DNA of 64,000 nucleotides from Caccoplasma intestinavium (lineage in GTDB: Bacteria > Bacteroidota > Bacteroidia > Bacteroidales > UBA11471), in the NCBI GenBank assembly GCA_018715885.1, contig DVKT01000006.1:62001-126000 (forward strand), read 5' to 3'. Under the pieces are notes generated by a model. That model worked only from the letters and a program-made list of their open reading frames with translations, was not told where the DNA came from and searched no databases. The translations under genes were made by a program, and so were the position numbers. This document shows positions 43,675 through 53,204 of this stretch, piece after piece. Numbering within the stretch: position 1 is the first letter of the stretch; every line of letters begins with the position of its first letter.

Positions 43675-43742
43675 TACAATAGAAAAATCGGTTTTTGAAA
43701 ACACGTAAAAAAGATTGTATAACCCTTTAATTTTAAAAGATC

Positions 43743-44672
43743 ATGGCAAAAATCACAGTCGTAGGCGCCGGAAATGTAGGCGCAACATGTGCCAATGTTT
43801 TGGCTTTCAATGAAGTTGCTGACGAAATCGTATTGCTTGATATTAAAGAAGGTGTATCCGAAGGTAAAGCTCTCGACATGATGCAGACTGCAACCCTGCT
43901 CGGATTCGACACCAAAATCAACGGTGTTACCAATGATTACACCAAAACTGCCGGCTCGGACGTCGTTGTCATTACCTCGGGTATTCCCCGCAAACCTGGC
44001 ATGACCCGCGAAGAGCTCATCGGCGTAAACGCCGGTATCGTAAAAACCGTTACCGAAAGCGTATTGGCCCACTCTCCCAATGCCATTATCGTGTGCGTAA
44101 GCAACCCAATGGATACAATGACCTACTTGATACAAAAGACTTCGGGACTGCCCAAGAACCGTATCATCGGTATGGGCGGGGCTCTCGACAGCTCACGCTT
44201 CAAATGCTATCTGAGCAAAGCTCTCAATACCAACCCCAATGAAATCGAAGGCGTAGTCATCGGCGGACATGGCGATACTACAATGATACCTCTGTCTCGC
44301 TTGGCAACATACAAAGGTGTACCCGTTACCCAACTCCTCGACAAAGAAGTTCTCGACAAGGTTGTTGCCGACACGATGGTAGGTGGCGCTACGCTCACCA
44401 AAATGCTCGGGACATCGGCATGGTACGCACCGGGTGCAGCGGCAGCCTATGTAGCCGAAGCCATTATCCGCGACCAGAAAAAAGTCGTTCCTTGCAGTGT
44501 TTATCTCGAAGGCGAGTACGGAGAAAGCAACATCTGTATCGGCGTTCCCGTCGTTTTAGGCCGTACAGGTTGGGAAAAAGTCATAGACTTCAAACTCAAC
44601 GACGAAGAAACCGCTCTTTTCAAAGCCAGTGCAGAAGCTGTGCGCAAGACCAACAGCGCCCTCAGTCTCTAA
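43743..44672 (+). CDS. mdh: Malate dehydrogenase
   Basis: 309 residues of the LDH-like MDH group. VVGAGNVGATCANVLA binds NAD, ITSGIPRKPGMTREEL places the substrate arginines, VSNPMDTMTYL follows, and VIGGHGDTTMIP holds the catalytic histidine. It interconverts malate and oxaloacetate for the reductive branch to succinate that Bacteroidales use in fermentation. Monocistronic with its own promoter and terminator. Confidence 0.96.
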   Translation: MAKITVVGAGNVGATCANVLAFNEVADEIVLLDIKEGVSEGKALDMMQTATLLGFDTKINGVTNDYTKTAGSDVVVITSGIPRKPGMTREELIGVNAGIVKTVTESVLAHSPNAIIVCVSNPMDTMTYLIQKTSGLPKNRIIGMGGALDSSRFKCYLSKALNTNPNEIEGVVIGGHGDTTMIPLSRLATYKGVPVTQLLDKEVLDKVVADTMVGGATLTKMLGTSAWYAPGAAAAYVAEAIIRDQKKVVPCSVYLEGEYGESNICIGVPVVLGRTGWEKVIDFKLNDEETALFKASAEAVRKTNSALSL

Positions 44673-44690
44673 AACACGATCTGCCAATAT

Positions 44691-44722
44691 AACGGCCACA
44701 CAAAAATGTGTGGCCGTTTTTG
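44691..44722 (+). terminator. Terminator after mdh
   Basis: A 12-bp perfect stem (AACGGCCACACA with TGTGTGGCCGTT), AAAA loop, then a T run. Confidence 0.93.
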
Positions 44723-44787
44723 TACCAGCGCCACGATAAAATTACCTAAAAAAGCCCGACGGATAGCAACAGATGCGAAATATTTTT

Positions 44788-44795
44788 TATTTTTG
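44788..44795 (+). promoter_or_regulatory. -7 box (TATTTTTG) for the aldose epimerase gene
   Basis: TATTTTTG lies 33 bp before the ATG at 44829. No -33 element is clear. Confidence 0.4.
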
Positions 44796-44828
44796 GAAAG
44801 TGAAACATCTTTCTAATCCAAACATATC

Positions 44829-45830
44829 ATGATCGAGAAAATCAATTTCAACGGAATTCCGGCCGTGCATTTCACTGCCGGAGGTTATGAAGCCGTCATG
44901 GTACCCTCGGTAGGTGCCAATGTCGTAAAACTCAAACACACCGCCACAGGCATAGAGATATTGCGTACCCCTGATGCCGAAGAGATGGAGAACTTCAAGG
45001 AACGTCCTCAAATTTACGGTCTGCCCCTGCTCTTCCCGCCGAACCGCATAGCCGACGGAACCTATACATTCGAAGGCAGGAAGTATCAATACCCCATCAC
45101 TATTCCGACACAAAACAACTACCACCACGGTATCATCAAAAGCGAACCGTTCACCGTATCCCGCACTGTCGAAAGGAACGACTTTGTCGAGATAGAAGCC
45201 GTTTATTACAGCAATCTTTTCAACAATGCCATCTTCCGCGATTTCCCGCATGAATTTTGCTGCCGCATGATATTCCGGCTCGATGCCGACGGTTTGCATC
45301 AGACCACCGTATTCGAGAACCTCAGCGACAAAGATATGCCCGTAGGCATGGGATTCCACACTCCTATCCGTGTACCGTTTACTCCCGACGGAAAAGCAGA
45401 GAACTACCGCATACGCCTCTCTGTGGGCAAGCGCATGGAAATGAACGAACGGACACTCCCCACAGAAAAACTGTTTGACTTGTCGCCGGCCGAAGCTCCT
45501 TTGCGCAAAGAAGGCATCGCACCTTGCGGCGAAGCCATGGAATGGGCTTTGGTAAACGAGACACTCGAAATCAACGGACACCCCTACAACGGAGCCGTCA
45601 TGACCGATACGGCCAGCGGCTGGTCGGCCTGCTATGAAGTAGACGAAAATTTCAAATACTGGACGCTTTGGAACAACGGCGGCAACGTGCCGTATGCCTG
45701 CCCCGAACCGCAAAGTTGGGCCACCAACGCCCCCAATCTCTCCGATCCCGAAGCCTATGGCTTCCGTTACATCGCACCCGGCAGCGAATTCCGTGCCTCA
45801 ACACATCTTTTTGTCAGCAACAAAATGTAA
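44829..45830 (+). CDS. Aldose 1-epimerase family protein
   Basis: 333 residues of the galactose-mutarotase fold. YGLPLLFPPNRIADGTYTFE, PTQNNYHHGIIKSEP (with HHG as catalytic/substrate histidine), and GMGFHTPIRVPF match the YeaD/GalM-related group. The enzyme interconverts alpha and beta sugar anomers, feeding glycolysis; the sugar is unknown. There is no signal peptide. It stands alone between its promoter and a bidirectional terminator. Confidence 0.85.
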   Translation: MIEKINFNGIPAVHFTAGGYEAVMVPSVGANVVKLKHTATGIEILRTPDAEEMENFKERPQIYGLPLLFPPNRIADGTYTFEGRKYQYPITIPTQNNYHHGIIKSEPFTVSRTVERNDFVEIEAVYYSNLFNNAIFRDFPHEFCCRMIFRLDADGLHQTTVFENLSDKDMPVGMGFHTPIRVPFTPDGKAENYRIRLSVGKRMEMNERTLPTEKLFDLSPAEAPLRKEGIAPCGEAMEWALVNETLEINGHPYNGAVMTDTASGWSACYEVDENFKYWTLWNNGGNVPYACPEPQSWATNAPNLSDPEAYGFRYIAPGSEFRASTHLFVSNKM

Positions 45831-45843
45831 CCGTATATTTTGA

Positions 45844-45878
45844 AAAAATCCCGGGTAAACAAATTACCCGGGATTTTT
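45844..45878. terminator. Bidirectional terminator between the epimerase and SDR genes
   Basis: A 15-bp perfect stem (45844-45858 with 45864-45878) and 5-nt loop, with A and T runs on both outer arms. Confidence 0.93.
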
Positions 45879-45896
45879 CTTTCATAAAAGATATAA

Positions 45897-46649
45897 TCAT
45901 TCGTTCTTTATTACACTGACCGGCATTCGCTCCCACAATCTCGCAGGAATGAGACGCCAAAAGAATACCAAAACAGAGAATTTCCAATCGATAATTACCC
46001 GGCGGCGACGGCGCACGATAGTCCGAAAAGCTTTGCGAGCCACCGGCCGCAACGGCATCAACATCGGATAACGATGCTCCTTATTGAGTAAATCGGTTGC
46101 CACGAAGCCGGGACGAATATCGGTGAAAGCAATTTTCAATTTCCGCATATGCGATAATTGGGAAAGGGCATCGAGGTAGGTATTCTGCATTCGTTTCGAC
46201 GCCGAATAGGCAGTCGCAGTACCCAATCCCTTAGTCCCGGCGATAGACGTAATCACGGCAATATGACCGCTGCCCTGCCGGGCAAAGTAATTATACGCAG
46301 ACGTTATCATGCGGGTAAACCCCATGACATTGGTCTCCATCGTCCGCAACTCGACAGCGGGATCGAGAGTCGGGTTTTGCGCTCCGATACCCGATACATG
46401 GCAATATATATCCATACCGCCCAATTTTTCAACCAATCGTATCAACTCGGTTGCAGAAGATTCACGTGTAATGTCGATACAACCCGCCACGACCTGAGAC
46501 GGAGCAGACATGCGGAGTTTCTCGAGCGGCTCGGCCCGACGACCGGCAATTCCCACCCGCCAACCGGCAGCAATACACAATTTGGCTATCTCCATTCCTA
46601 TACCCGAAGTAGCCCCCATGATAACGATTCGTTTTGCGGTCGTCTTCAT
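45897..46649 (-). CDS. Short-chain dehydrogenase/reductase
   Basis: 250 residues. The Rossmann motif IMGATSGIGMEIAK and the catalytic YxxxK in AYSASKRMQNTYL are present, with the serine in ITSIAG upstream. An NNAG-like site reads CHVSGIG. The C-terminal part (RRRRRVIIDWKFSVLVFFWRLIPARLWE) has a basic stretch and a hydrophobic helix, as in SDRs that associate with membranes. The substrate is unknown. Monocistronic. Confidence 0.87.
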   Translation of the reverse strand: MKTTAKRIVIMGATSGIGMEIAKLCIAAGWRVGIAGRRAEPLEKLRMSAPSQVVAGCIDITRESSATELIRLVEKLGGMDIYCHVSGIGAQNPTLDPAVELRTMETNVMGFTRMITSAYNYFARQGSGHIAVITSIAGTKGLGTATAYSASKRMQNTYLDALSQLSHMRKLKIAFTDIRPGFVATDLLNKEHRYPMLMPLRPVARKAFRTIVRRRRRVIIDWKFSVLVFFWRLIPARLWERMPVSVIKNE

Positions 46650-46742
46650 AATAAAAAAGTCTGATGATACTTAATTGCAATTTAATATTTTTTTCAAGAC
46701 GAAACAAGAAAAATCCGTCTTTTCTTATTCCCGTCTACAAAA

Positions 46743-46764
46743 AAAGAGAGCCGAAGCTCTCTTT
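46743..46764 (-). terminator. Terminator after serS (end of dcw cluster)
   Basis: AAAGAGAGC pairs with GCTCTCTTT around a tetraloop that reads UUCG on the minus strand, followed by a T run. UUCG loops are exceptionally stable. Confidence 0.9.
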
Positions 46765-46790
46765 CCAAACATCGATATATTCTCACAAGA

Positions 46791-48062
46791 CTAATCGATC
46801 ATATCAAATCCCGTATAAGGAACCAAAACCTTCGGTATGCGTATACCCTCAGGCGTCTGGTTATTCTCGAGCAAGGCTGCTACGATACGGGGCAATGCCA
46901 ACGCACTGCCGTTGAGCGTGTGTACCAAACGGATCTTTTTATCGGCTCCACGGAAACGACATTTGAGACGATTGGCTTGATAGCTCTCAAAATTGGACAC
47001 GGAGCTCACTTCGAGCCAACGTTTCTGGGCTGCCGAATAAACTTCGAAATCGAATGTGATCGCCGAAGTAAAGCTCATATCTCCACCGCAAAGGCGCAAA
47101 ATATGCCACGGCAATTCGAGACGCTCCACCAGCGTCTGGACATAATCGACCATTTCTTTGAGCGATTCGTAAGAACGGTCGGGGTGTTGTATCTGTACGA
47201 TCTCGACTTTGTCGAACTGGTGAAGACGGTTAAGCCCTCGCACATCTTTTCCGTAAGAACCGGCTTCACGACGGAAACATGCCGAATAGGCCGTATTACG
47301 AATGGGAAGTTGAGCTTCATCGAGAATGACATCTCGGTAAAGGTTGGTTACCGGCACTTCGGCAGTAGGAATCAGATAGAGATCATCTTCGTTACAATGA
47401 TACATCTGGCCCTCTTTATCGGGAAGTTGCCCCGTTCCATAGCCCGAAGCCGCATTTACCACATAAGGAGGTTGCACTTCGAGATAACCGGCTTCCCGGG
47501 CACTATCGAGGAAAAAGCTGATGAGCGCACGCTGCAAACGGGCTCCTTTACCTTTATATACGGGAAAGCCTGCACCGGTGATTTTCACACCCAGTTCAAA
47601 ATCAATAAGGTCGTATTTGCGAGCCAAGTCCCAATGAGGAAGGGCATCGGCCGGCAGGTCGGGCATTATGCCACCCGAACGCTCTACGACATTATCTTCG
47701 GCCGTGCGACCCTCGGGAACCATATCGCACGGCGTATTAGGTACAGAAAGAAGTATCTCGGTAATCCCGGCCTCTGCGGCAGCCATATCTTCTTCGAGTT
47801 TCTTGTTCGCCTCTTTCATTTCGGCGACTTTCATCTTCACGGCCTCGGCCTCATCACTCTTTCCCTCTTTCATGAGTTTGCCGACCTGAGCCGAAAGGCC
47901 TTTCAGTTCGGAGAGACGACTATCAAGTTCCATTTGCGAAGAACGACGCACCTTATCCAAATCCAAAACTTTGGCAATCACCTCGCGGCCGTCGAAATGT
48001 TTTTTTGCCAGCTTCCGAATAATCTCTTCGGGATTCTCTTTAATTGCGGCAAGTGTAAGCAT
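46791..48062 (-). CDS. serS: Serine-tRNA ligase
   Basis: 423 residues. An N-terminal coiled coil (~28-105: ELDSRLSELKGLSAQVGKLM...) clasps the tRNA long arm. The class II core shows TAEVPVTNLYRDVILDE, ACFRREAGSYGKDVRGL (motif 2) and LNGSALALPRIVAALLEN (motif 3). It charges tRNA-Ser and, as the first step of selenocysteine use, tRNA-Sec. It is 36 bp after yqeY, so it is probably the last gene of the dcw transcript. Confidence 0.97.
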   Translation of the reverse strand: MLTLAAIKENPEEIIRKLAKKHFDGREVIAKVLDLDKVRRSSQMELDSRLSELKGLSAQVGKLMKEGKSDEAEAVKMKVAEMKEANKKLEEDMAAAEAGITEILLSVPNTPCDMVPEGRTAEDNVVERSGGIMPDLPADALPHWDLARKYDLIDFELGVKITGAGFPVYKGKGARLQRALISFFLDSAREAGYLEVQPPYVVNAASGYGTGQLPDKEGQMYHCNEDDLYLIPTAEVPVTNLYRDVILDEAQLPIRNTAYSACFRREAGSYGKDVRGLNRLHQFDKVEIVQIQHPDRSYESLKEMVDYVQTLVERLELPWHILRLCGGDMSFTSAITFDFEVYSAAQKRWLEVSSVSNFESYQANRLKCRFRGADKKIRLVHTLNGSALALPRIVAALLENNQTPEGIRIPKVLVPYTGFDMID

Positions 48063-48098
48063 AATCTACAATTTTATAATAAACATATTTTCTACACA

Positions 48099-48548
48099 TC
48101 AAGACAACAAAGCCTTTACTTTTTCCGAAATAGCTTTTCCGTCGGCTTTCCCCGCCAACTTTTTGGAAGCTGCCCCCATGACCTTACCCATCTCTTTGAC
48201 CGATGTGGCCCCTACCTCGGCAATAATCGCCTTTATCGCCTCTTCGAGTTCGGCCTCCGACATGGGCTGAGGAAGATAAGACTCGATAACAGCCGCTTCG
48301 GCAAGCTCGGGTTCTGCCAGATCGGGACGATTTTGTTCGGTATAGATTTGGGCACTCTCCCGGCGCTGTTTGGCCATTTTCGACAAAATCTTCAAAGCAA
48401 CATCGTCATGCAATTCCCCGTCGGAACCTTTGGCTGTTTTGGCTTCTATAAACTCTTTTTTTATACCGCGCAGGGCTTCGAGACGCTGTTTGTCGCGTGC
48501 CAGCATGGCGGCTTTGATATCATTACTGATTTGGTCAAATAAACTCAT
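48099..48548 (-). CDS. GatB/YqeY domain-containing protein
   Basis: 149 residues. LFDQISNDIKAAMLARDKQR and the C-terminal MGKVMGAASKKLAGKADGKA match YqeY, the standalone form of the GatB tail domain. YqeY binds tRNA or assists amidotransferases, but its role is not settled. It lies 21 bp after the ftsZ stop and 36 bp before serS. Cytoplasmic, helical, no signal. Confidence 0.88.
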   Translation of the reverse strand: MSLFDQISNDIKAAMLARDKQRLEALRGIKKEFIEAKTAKGSDGELHDDVALKILSKMAKQRRESAQIYTEQNRPDLAEPELAEAAVIESYLPQPMSEAELEEAIKAIIAEVGATSVKEMGKVMGAASKKLAGKADGKAISEKVKALLS

Positions 48549-48569
48549 ATTTTTTCGTTTTTAAATTTT

Positions 48570-49769
48570 CTATTCGGTCTTATCAAAAAGTATCACTCCA
48601 TTGCCGTTGTAATTCACATCTTCGGCATTCGTCTCACCGGGGGTATGGCGCAAAAGTTGTTTGGAAAAATCTCCGGGGCGGTCGTAAGCCGGAGTACGAT
48701 CGATTTTCTCCAACACGGCATTATCGTCCATCTGCGCAACCGTAAGGATCACATACTCCTTATCACCGGGATAAGCATTGCCCATATCCATCACCCCGTC
48801 TCCGAAATCCGATGCCAGAATCGTAACTTTTACTTTTCCTTCGAGCGTATCGTCGATGGTAATACCCGATATGGTCTTTACTCCGTCGAAACGCGCCATA
48901 AACTCGTTCAGCTCCTTAAATTCGTCCATAACGACCTGATCATCGGCGCTGGAACTCAAATAAAGATTGATGAGTATGCGTTTGGCCTTATAAAGATTAT
49001 CGGCCGCCAATAAAGGCGAATGCAAAGCATCTTCGATCGCCTTGGTGATACGATGTTCTCCCTCGCCAAAGCCACTGCTCATCACAGCTACCCCACCGTT
49101 TTCGAGGGTACGGCGCACATCGGCAAAGTCGAGATTGATATACCCTTTCACGGTGATCAGTTCGGCGATACTCTTTGCGGCTACGGTCAATGTCTCGTCG
49201 GCCTTTTTAAAACCATTGAGCCACGTCAAATCAGGGTAGACCTTACGCAAGTTTTCATTGTTGATGACCAAAAGCGCATCGACATTCTTGCGTAAATCTT
49301 CCACACCGTCCAAAGCCTGCCTGATTTTGAATTCGGCTTCCCATGCAAACGGGATAGAAACGATACCCACCGTGAGAATACCCAGACTACGTGCAACCCC
49401 GGCAATGACAGGAGAAGCCCCTGTACCGGTACCGCCGCCCATACCGGCCGTAATAAACACCATATCGGTATCATCGTCGAGCAACTCTTTGATGCGTTCG
49501 ACACTCTCTTCGGCCAACTGCCGGGCTACAAGAGGATCACCCCCGGCTCCGCGGCCCGGCCCGAGAAGAAGCGTACGAGGAATTTTCGTTCCGCGCATGG
49601 CCTGCTTGTCGGTATTACACAGGACAAAAGTTACATCTTTTATACCCGTCTTGAACATATTCTCGACAGCGTTTCCGCCACCGCCACCGACACCTATCAC
49701 TTTGATGATGGCCGGCAATTCCGAACGTTCGACAACATCGAACTGCGGTTTATCATTATATTCGTCCAT
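48570..49769 (-). CDS. ftsZ: Cell-division GTPase FtsZ
   Basis: 399 residues from the ATG at 49769; a TTG two codons upstream is the alternative. FtsZ polymerises into the Z ring. KVIGVGGGGGNAVENM begins the GTP site, the tubulin signature is GMGGGTGTGASPVIAG, and the catalytic T7 loop is YINLDFADVRRTL. The tail after ~345 is short: a brief linker (PGDFSKQLLRHTPGETNAED) and VILFDKTE as a hydrophobic-acidic end that probably binds FtsA. Confidence 0.97.
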   Translation of the reverse strand: MDEYNDKPQFDVVERSELPAIIKVIGVGGGGGNAVENMFKTGIKDVTFVLCNTDKQAMRGTKIPRTLLLGPGRGAGGDPLVARQLAEESVERIKELLDDDTDMVFITAGMGGGTGTGASPVIAGVARSLGILTVGIVSIPFAWEAEFKIRQALDGVEDLRKNVDALLVINNENLRKVYPDLTWLNGFKKADETLTVAAKSIAELITVKGYINLDFADVRRTLENGGVAVMSSGFGEGEHRITKAIEDALHSPLLAADNLYKAKRILINLYLSSSADDQVVMDEFKELNEFMARFDGVKTISGITIDDTLEGKVKVTILASDFGDGVMDMGNAYPGDKEYVILTVAQMDDNAVLEKIDRTPAYDRPGDFSKQLLRHTPGETNAEDVNYNGNGVILFDKTE

Positions 49770-49786
49770 AAGCAAGGTGTTTTCGG

Positions 49787-51085
49787 TTAATTTTCTTTAT
49801 CCATTTCCTCTTTCATCGTATCCCAAATCGTTTTCCATATCGGAGATTTCGATGATTTAGTACCCGAAGTCGGCGGTTCCGGCTGAGGCGGAAGTTGAGG
49901 TTCTTTCTCGGGAGCAGGAATTTCTTCTTTTTTCTCGACGACAGGCGGCGCCGCACATATCTCTTTTCCCATCAGCAACAAGCCTATGACTTGTACCGAA
50001 GCGACACCGTTGATTCCCGGAACCAACGAAACGCCTAAAAGCGTACCCCGGCACACATCGAGATCGGTTTCCTTTGCCAACAACGTTTTCAAGCCTTTCA
50101 TCGAAGCCCCTCCGCCAATAAGCGTGATGCCCGACGTCAGGGAACGCATATACCCCGAACCAAGAAGCTGCGCTTTGACATTGGCGACAATCTCTCCCAA
50201 ACGGGCCATTATCACCTCCTCAATTTTCTCGGCGGTAAAATCGAAATAATAATCCTTCATACCCCAATCTACCGTAATCGTTCCGTCGATCTGGGGTTGA
50301 TAAGCCTTCTTTATCGACTCGGCCTCCGACTCTTTCACATGCAAAGAGCATATATCCCGAGTAATATTGTTTCCTCCCAACGGAATGGTTATCATGGATG
50401 CAAAATACCCGTCTTTATACAACGAAAGGGTTGTTGTCTCGGCTCCGCAATCGAGCAAAGCGCAACCTTGCCGGCGTTCTTCTTCGGAAAGAACAGCCAC
50501 TGCCGCCGCATTAGCCGTACAGATATATCCGGCAATAGGCATTTTGGCTTGCTCGAAAACCCGATCGATATTCCGTTTATGAATCTCGTTCCCTACAATA
50601 AGACGATACGAGACACGTATTTCAGAGCCATACTGGCCACACGGTTTCTCGGTGGCCCGGCCATCGACCCGGCATTCCCCGGGAATCACATCGAAAACGA
50701 CCAAATTATTCTCCAATATCCGATCGCGTGCCTCGGCTTCAAGCTCGGCAAGCAGAGAGTCGTCGATAGGAGATTCGGAAGAAATCGTCCGCACCACAGG
50801 GAATTCAATCGAACGTATCGATTGTCCGCTCACACCTACATATACTTTTGATATTTTACTCGGCGAAATACGGGCTTCGAGACGGCGGAATATTTGCGAG
50901 AGTTTAAGCGCGACATCAGAAACATTGATGACCCGTCCCCGTTTGATACCGTCCTTACTCTCCCCGATTTCTACCGCATCGACCGTAAACCGGCCGTCGT
51001 CATCGCGATGGCCGACAGCTCCAGTAATATGAGAGGAACCTAAATCGACCGCTACAATGTATCTTTTTTCGTCCTGCATATCCAT
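49787..51085 (-). CDS. ftsA: Cell-division actin-like ATPase FtsA
   Basis: 432 residues of the actin/HSP70 fold: IVAVDLGSSHITGAVG (phosphate 1), the 1C insertion, ALLDCGAETTTLSLYKDG (phosphate 2) and TLIGGGASMKGLKTLLA (adenosine). FtsA tethers FtsZ to the membrane. The C-terminal ~60 residues hold a Pro/Glu-rich linker (EKEPQLPPQPEPPTSG) and a likely amphipathic membrane helix (SPIWKTIWDTMKEEMDKEN). A gap of 17 bp separates it from ftsZ. Confidence 0.95.
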   Translation of the reverse strand: MDMQDEKRYIVAVDLGSSHITGAVGHRDDDGRFTVDAVEIGESKDGIKRGRVINVSDVALKLSQIFRRLEARISPSKISKVYVGVSGQSIRSIEFPVVRTISSESPIDDSLLAELEAEARDRILENNLVVFDVIPGECRVDGRATEKPCGQYGSEIRVSYRLIVGNEIHKRNIDRVFEQAKMPIAGYICTANAAAVAVLSEEERRQGCALLDCGAETTTLSLYKDGYFASMITIPLGGNNITRDICSLHVKESEAESIKKAYQPQIDGTITVDWGMKDYYFDFTAEKIEEVIMARLGEIVANVKAQLLGSGYMRSLTSGITLIGGGASMKGLKTLLAKETDLDVCRGTLLGVSLVPGINGVASVQVIGLLLMGKEICAAPPVVEKKEEIPAPEKEPQLPPQPEPPTSGTKSSKSPIWKTIWDTMKEEMDKEN

Positions 51086-51096
51086 TTTCTCCTATT

Positions 51097-51828
51097 CTAT
51101 TTTCGGCGTGTACACACCACTTGGTCTTTATATTTGAGATTGATGGTATGGTATTTGTTCCAACCGCACTCCGACAGAGCTTGTTCATATAAACACCGCA
51201 AATTATCTAATTTCTCTTCATAGGCCGTAAGCTCTCCCAGCAAGATACGATGGTCTCCCACCCGGGGAATCAACTCCACATTCTGCCGGTCATCGACATA
51301 AATCTGTTCGACCTGTGCCTGCCAAAAAGCATTTTCCCGTAAAAAACAGGCAAAGGGATAAAGGGCTTCCCGCGCATAAGCCGATGATATATGGCCGGTA
51401 GCCACCGGAACAGAAACGGCCTCGGGCAATCCGGCCGGCATCATTTCGCCGTGTTCATCGAGAAAATAGGCTGCACTATCGCCCAACACTCGCAAAATAG
51501 GTACTCGTTGGGAAATATCCACCCGCAATAGTCCCGACGGAGTTTTATAGCACCGTACCTCCTCGACAAGCCGATTCTCCGACAGGAGAGCCTCCATCTC
51601 CTCGGTATTTATTTCTGCTAAAATAGTTTTTTTATCCGTCGGAACATATTTTTCAAGATAAGTCCGTATCTCATCGGCCGAGACATATTGCGCCTGCGCA
51701 CTATCCACGACCGTTACACACAACCCCTTACATGGCCTATTACGAGCCACGGAATTTCCCCATACCAGCGAAACCAGCAGGTAAACGGGAAGAAACAAGG
51801 CCAATATGTAAGTAAAGAAGCGTTTCAT
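51097..51828 (-). CDS. ftsQ: Cell-division protein FtsQ/DivIB
   Basis: 243 residues. An N-terminal cytoplasmic MKR with a single transmembrane helix (YILALFLPVYLLVSLVWG) precedes a POTRA-like domain (EIRTYLEKYVPTDKKTILAE) and a beta-rich periplasmic domain with ISQRVPILRVLGDSAAYFLD. FtsQ/DivIB recruits FtsL/FtsB and PBP3 to the septum. The sequence is divergent, and position between murC and ftsA clinches the call. It overlaps murC by 4 bp. Confidence 0.87.
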   Translation of the reverse strand: MKRFFTYILALFLPVYLLVSLVWGNSVARNRPCKGLCVTVVDSAQAQYVSADEIRTYLEKYVPTDKKTILAEINTEEMEALLSENRLVEEVRCYKTPSGLLRVDISQRVPILRVLGDSAAYFLDEHGEMMPAGLPEAVSVPVATGHISSAYAREALYPFACFLRENAFWQAQVEQIYVDDRQNVELIPRVGDHRILLGELTAYEEKLDNLRCLYEQALSECGWNKYHTINLKYKDQVVCTRRK

Positions 51829-53204
51829 TTCGCAAGTATCTCATCTTTTATCGCTGGCAAAAGGCGGTCGATATCTCCTGCGCCCAACGTTATAAGGACT
51901 TCAAAGTTACGTTCTTTTATCGTTTCGAGCAACTTTTCTTTGGAACAAAGCTCTTTCCTCTCACATTTTACCTTATCGAAAATAATCCGGGAAGTAACTC
52001 CCGGTATAGGCTGCTCCCGCGCCGGATATATATCGAGCAGAAGTAATTCATCGGCCAATGAAAGTGCCGCAGCGAATTCATCGCAAAAATCCCGTGTCCG
52101 ACTATATAGGTGGGGTTGGAATACGACCGAAATCTTTTTACCGGCATACAATGCCCGCAGAGACGAAATACTGGCTTTTATCTCATCGGGATGGTGTGCG
52201 TAATCATCGACCAGAACCGTCTTGCCTTCGCGTATCCAGAAATCGAAACGCCGACGCGCCCCCGCAAAAGTTTTCATGGCCCGACGCATCTCTTCGGGTG
52301 CAGCCCCATTGAGCCACGCAAGAGCCATCGCAGCGACCCCGTTTTCGATATTCACCCGCACAGGAACGCCCAAATCGATGTCGGAAACGACTCCTCCGGG
52401 ATAAACCCAATCGAAAAGGATCTTCCCGTTTCCCATACGGATATTTCGGGCGTAAAAATCTCCGCCGTCATCGAGCGAATAGGTATACAACCGCACCCCT
52501 TCGGCCAACTCGGGACGCAAAGGCAATCTTTTTTTTACGATCAATACGCCCTCGGGACGTATCAACGAAGTAAAATGCCGGAAACTTTCGAGATAGGCTT
52601 CATACGTCCCGTAGATGTCGAGATGGTCGGCATCGGTCGCTGTTATCACCGCCATATACGGTCGCAAGTGATGAAACGAACGGTCGTACTCATCGGCTTC
52701 GACAACGACTAAATCGCTCTTATCGGAGAGTATCAGGTTACTGTCGTAATTCTTCAATATACCGCCGAGAAACGCACTGCAACCGACCGACGATTGTGCC
52801 AAAATATGCGCCGTCATACTCGATGTCGTCGTTTTTCCATGCGTCCCCGCAACACAAAGGCCCCGGCTCTCACGAGTGATAAGACCCAACAATTCCGCCC
52901 GTTTTACCACGGTAAATGCGTGGTCTCTAAAATATACAAGGCCATCATGTGTATCGGGCACGGCCGGAGTATAAACGACCAGTGTATGTCCGGGATCTCG
53001 AAACGAAGCAGGTATCAAATCGGCCGACTCATCGTAAAACAATTCCGCGCCTTCTTTTTCAAGAGCCTCGGTCAATACCGAACGGGTCTTGTCATAACCG
53101 GCAACAGTATATCCTTTTGCCAAACAATAGCGCACGAGTGCACTCATACCTATACCGCCTGCACCGATAAAATAAATAGATGTATATGCTGTCAAGGTTT
53201 TCAT
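51825..53204 (-). CDS. murC: UDP-N-acetylmuramate-L-alanine ligase
   Basis: 459 residues. The N-terminal domain begins YFIGAGGIGMSALVRYC, the ATP site is CVAGTHGKTTTSSMTAHIL, and the C-terminal domain has DDYAHHPDEIKASISSL. MurC adds L-Ala to UDP-MurNAc. It overlaps murG by 4 bp at the start and ftsQ by 4 bp at the end, the tight spacing of a translationally coupled operon. Confidence 0.96.
   Translation of the reverse strand: MKTLTAYTSIYFIGAGGIGMSALVRYCLAKGYTVAGYDKTRSVLTEALEKEGAELFYDESADLIPASFRDPGHTLVVYTPAVPDTHDGLVYFRDHAFTVVKRAELLGLITRESRGLCVAGTHGKTTTSSMTAHILAQSSVGCSAFLGGILKNYDSNLILSDKSDLVVVEADEYDRSFHHLRPYMAVITATDADHLDIYGTYEAYLESFRHFTSLIRPEGVLIVKKRLPLRPELAEGVRLYTYSLDDGGDFYARNIRMGNGKILFDWVYPGGVVSDIDLGVPVRVNIENGVAAMALAWLNGAAPEEMRRAMKTFAGARRRFDFWIREGKTVLVDDYAHHPDEIKASISSLRALYAGKKISVVFQPHLYSRTRDFCDEFAAALSLADELLLLDIYPAREQPIPGVTSRIIFDKVKCERKELCSKEKLLETIKERNFEVLITLGAGDIDRLLPAIKDEILAK

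Larger units (their letters stand above)
43325..43742. other. gapA/mdh divergent intergenic region (418 bp)
   Basis: A/T-rich. It has a gapA -7 box (TACCTTTG on minus, 43404-43411), a full mdh promoter at 43644-43674, and a small dyad GTAAAGTTTAC at 43510-43520 in the middle. No gene, tRNA or leader structure is visible. The dyad could be a regulatory site but nothing else supports it. Confidence 0.5.

Noticed and set aside
46920..48542. A 540-codon plus-strand frame opposite serS and yqeY
   Set aside because: It is antisense to two well-supported genes; its length follows from codon bias on the other strand and it shows no motif.
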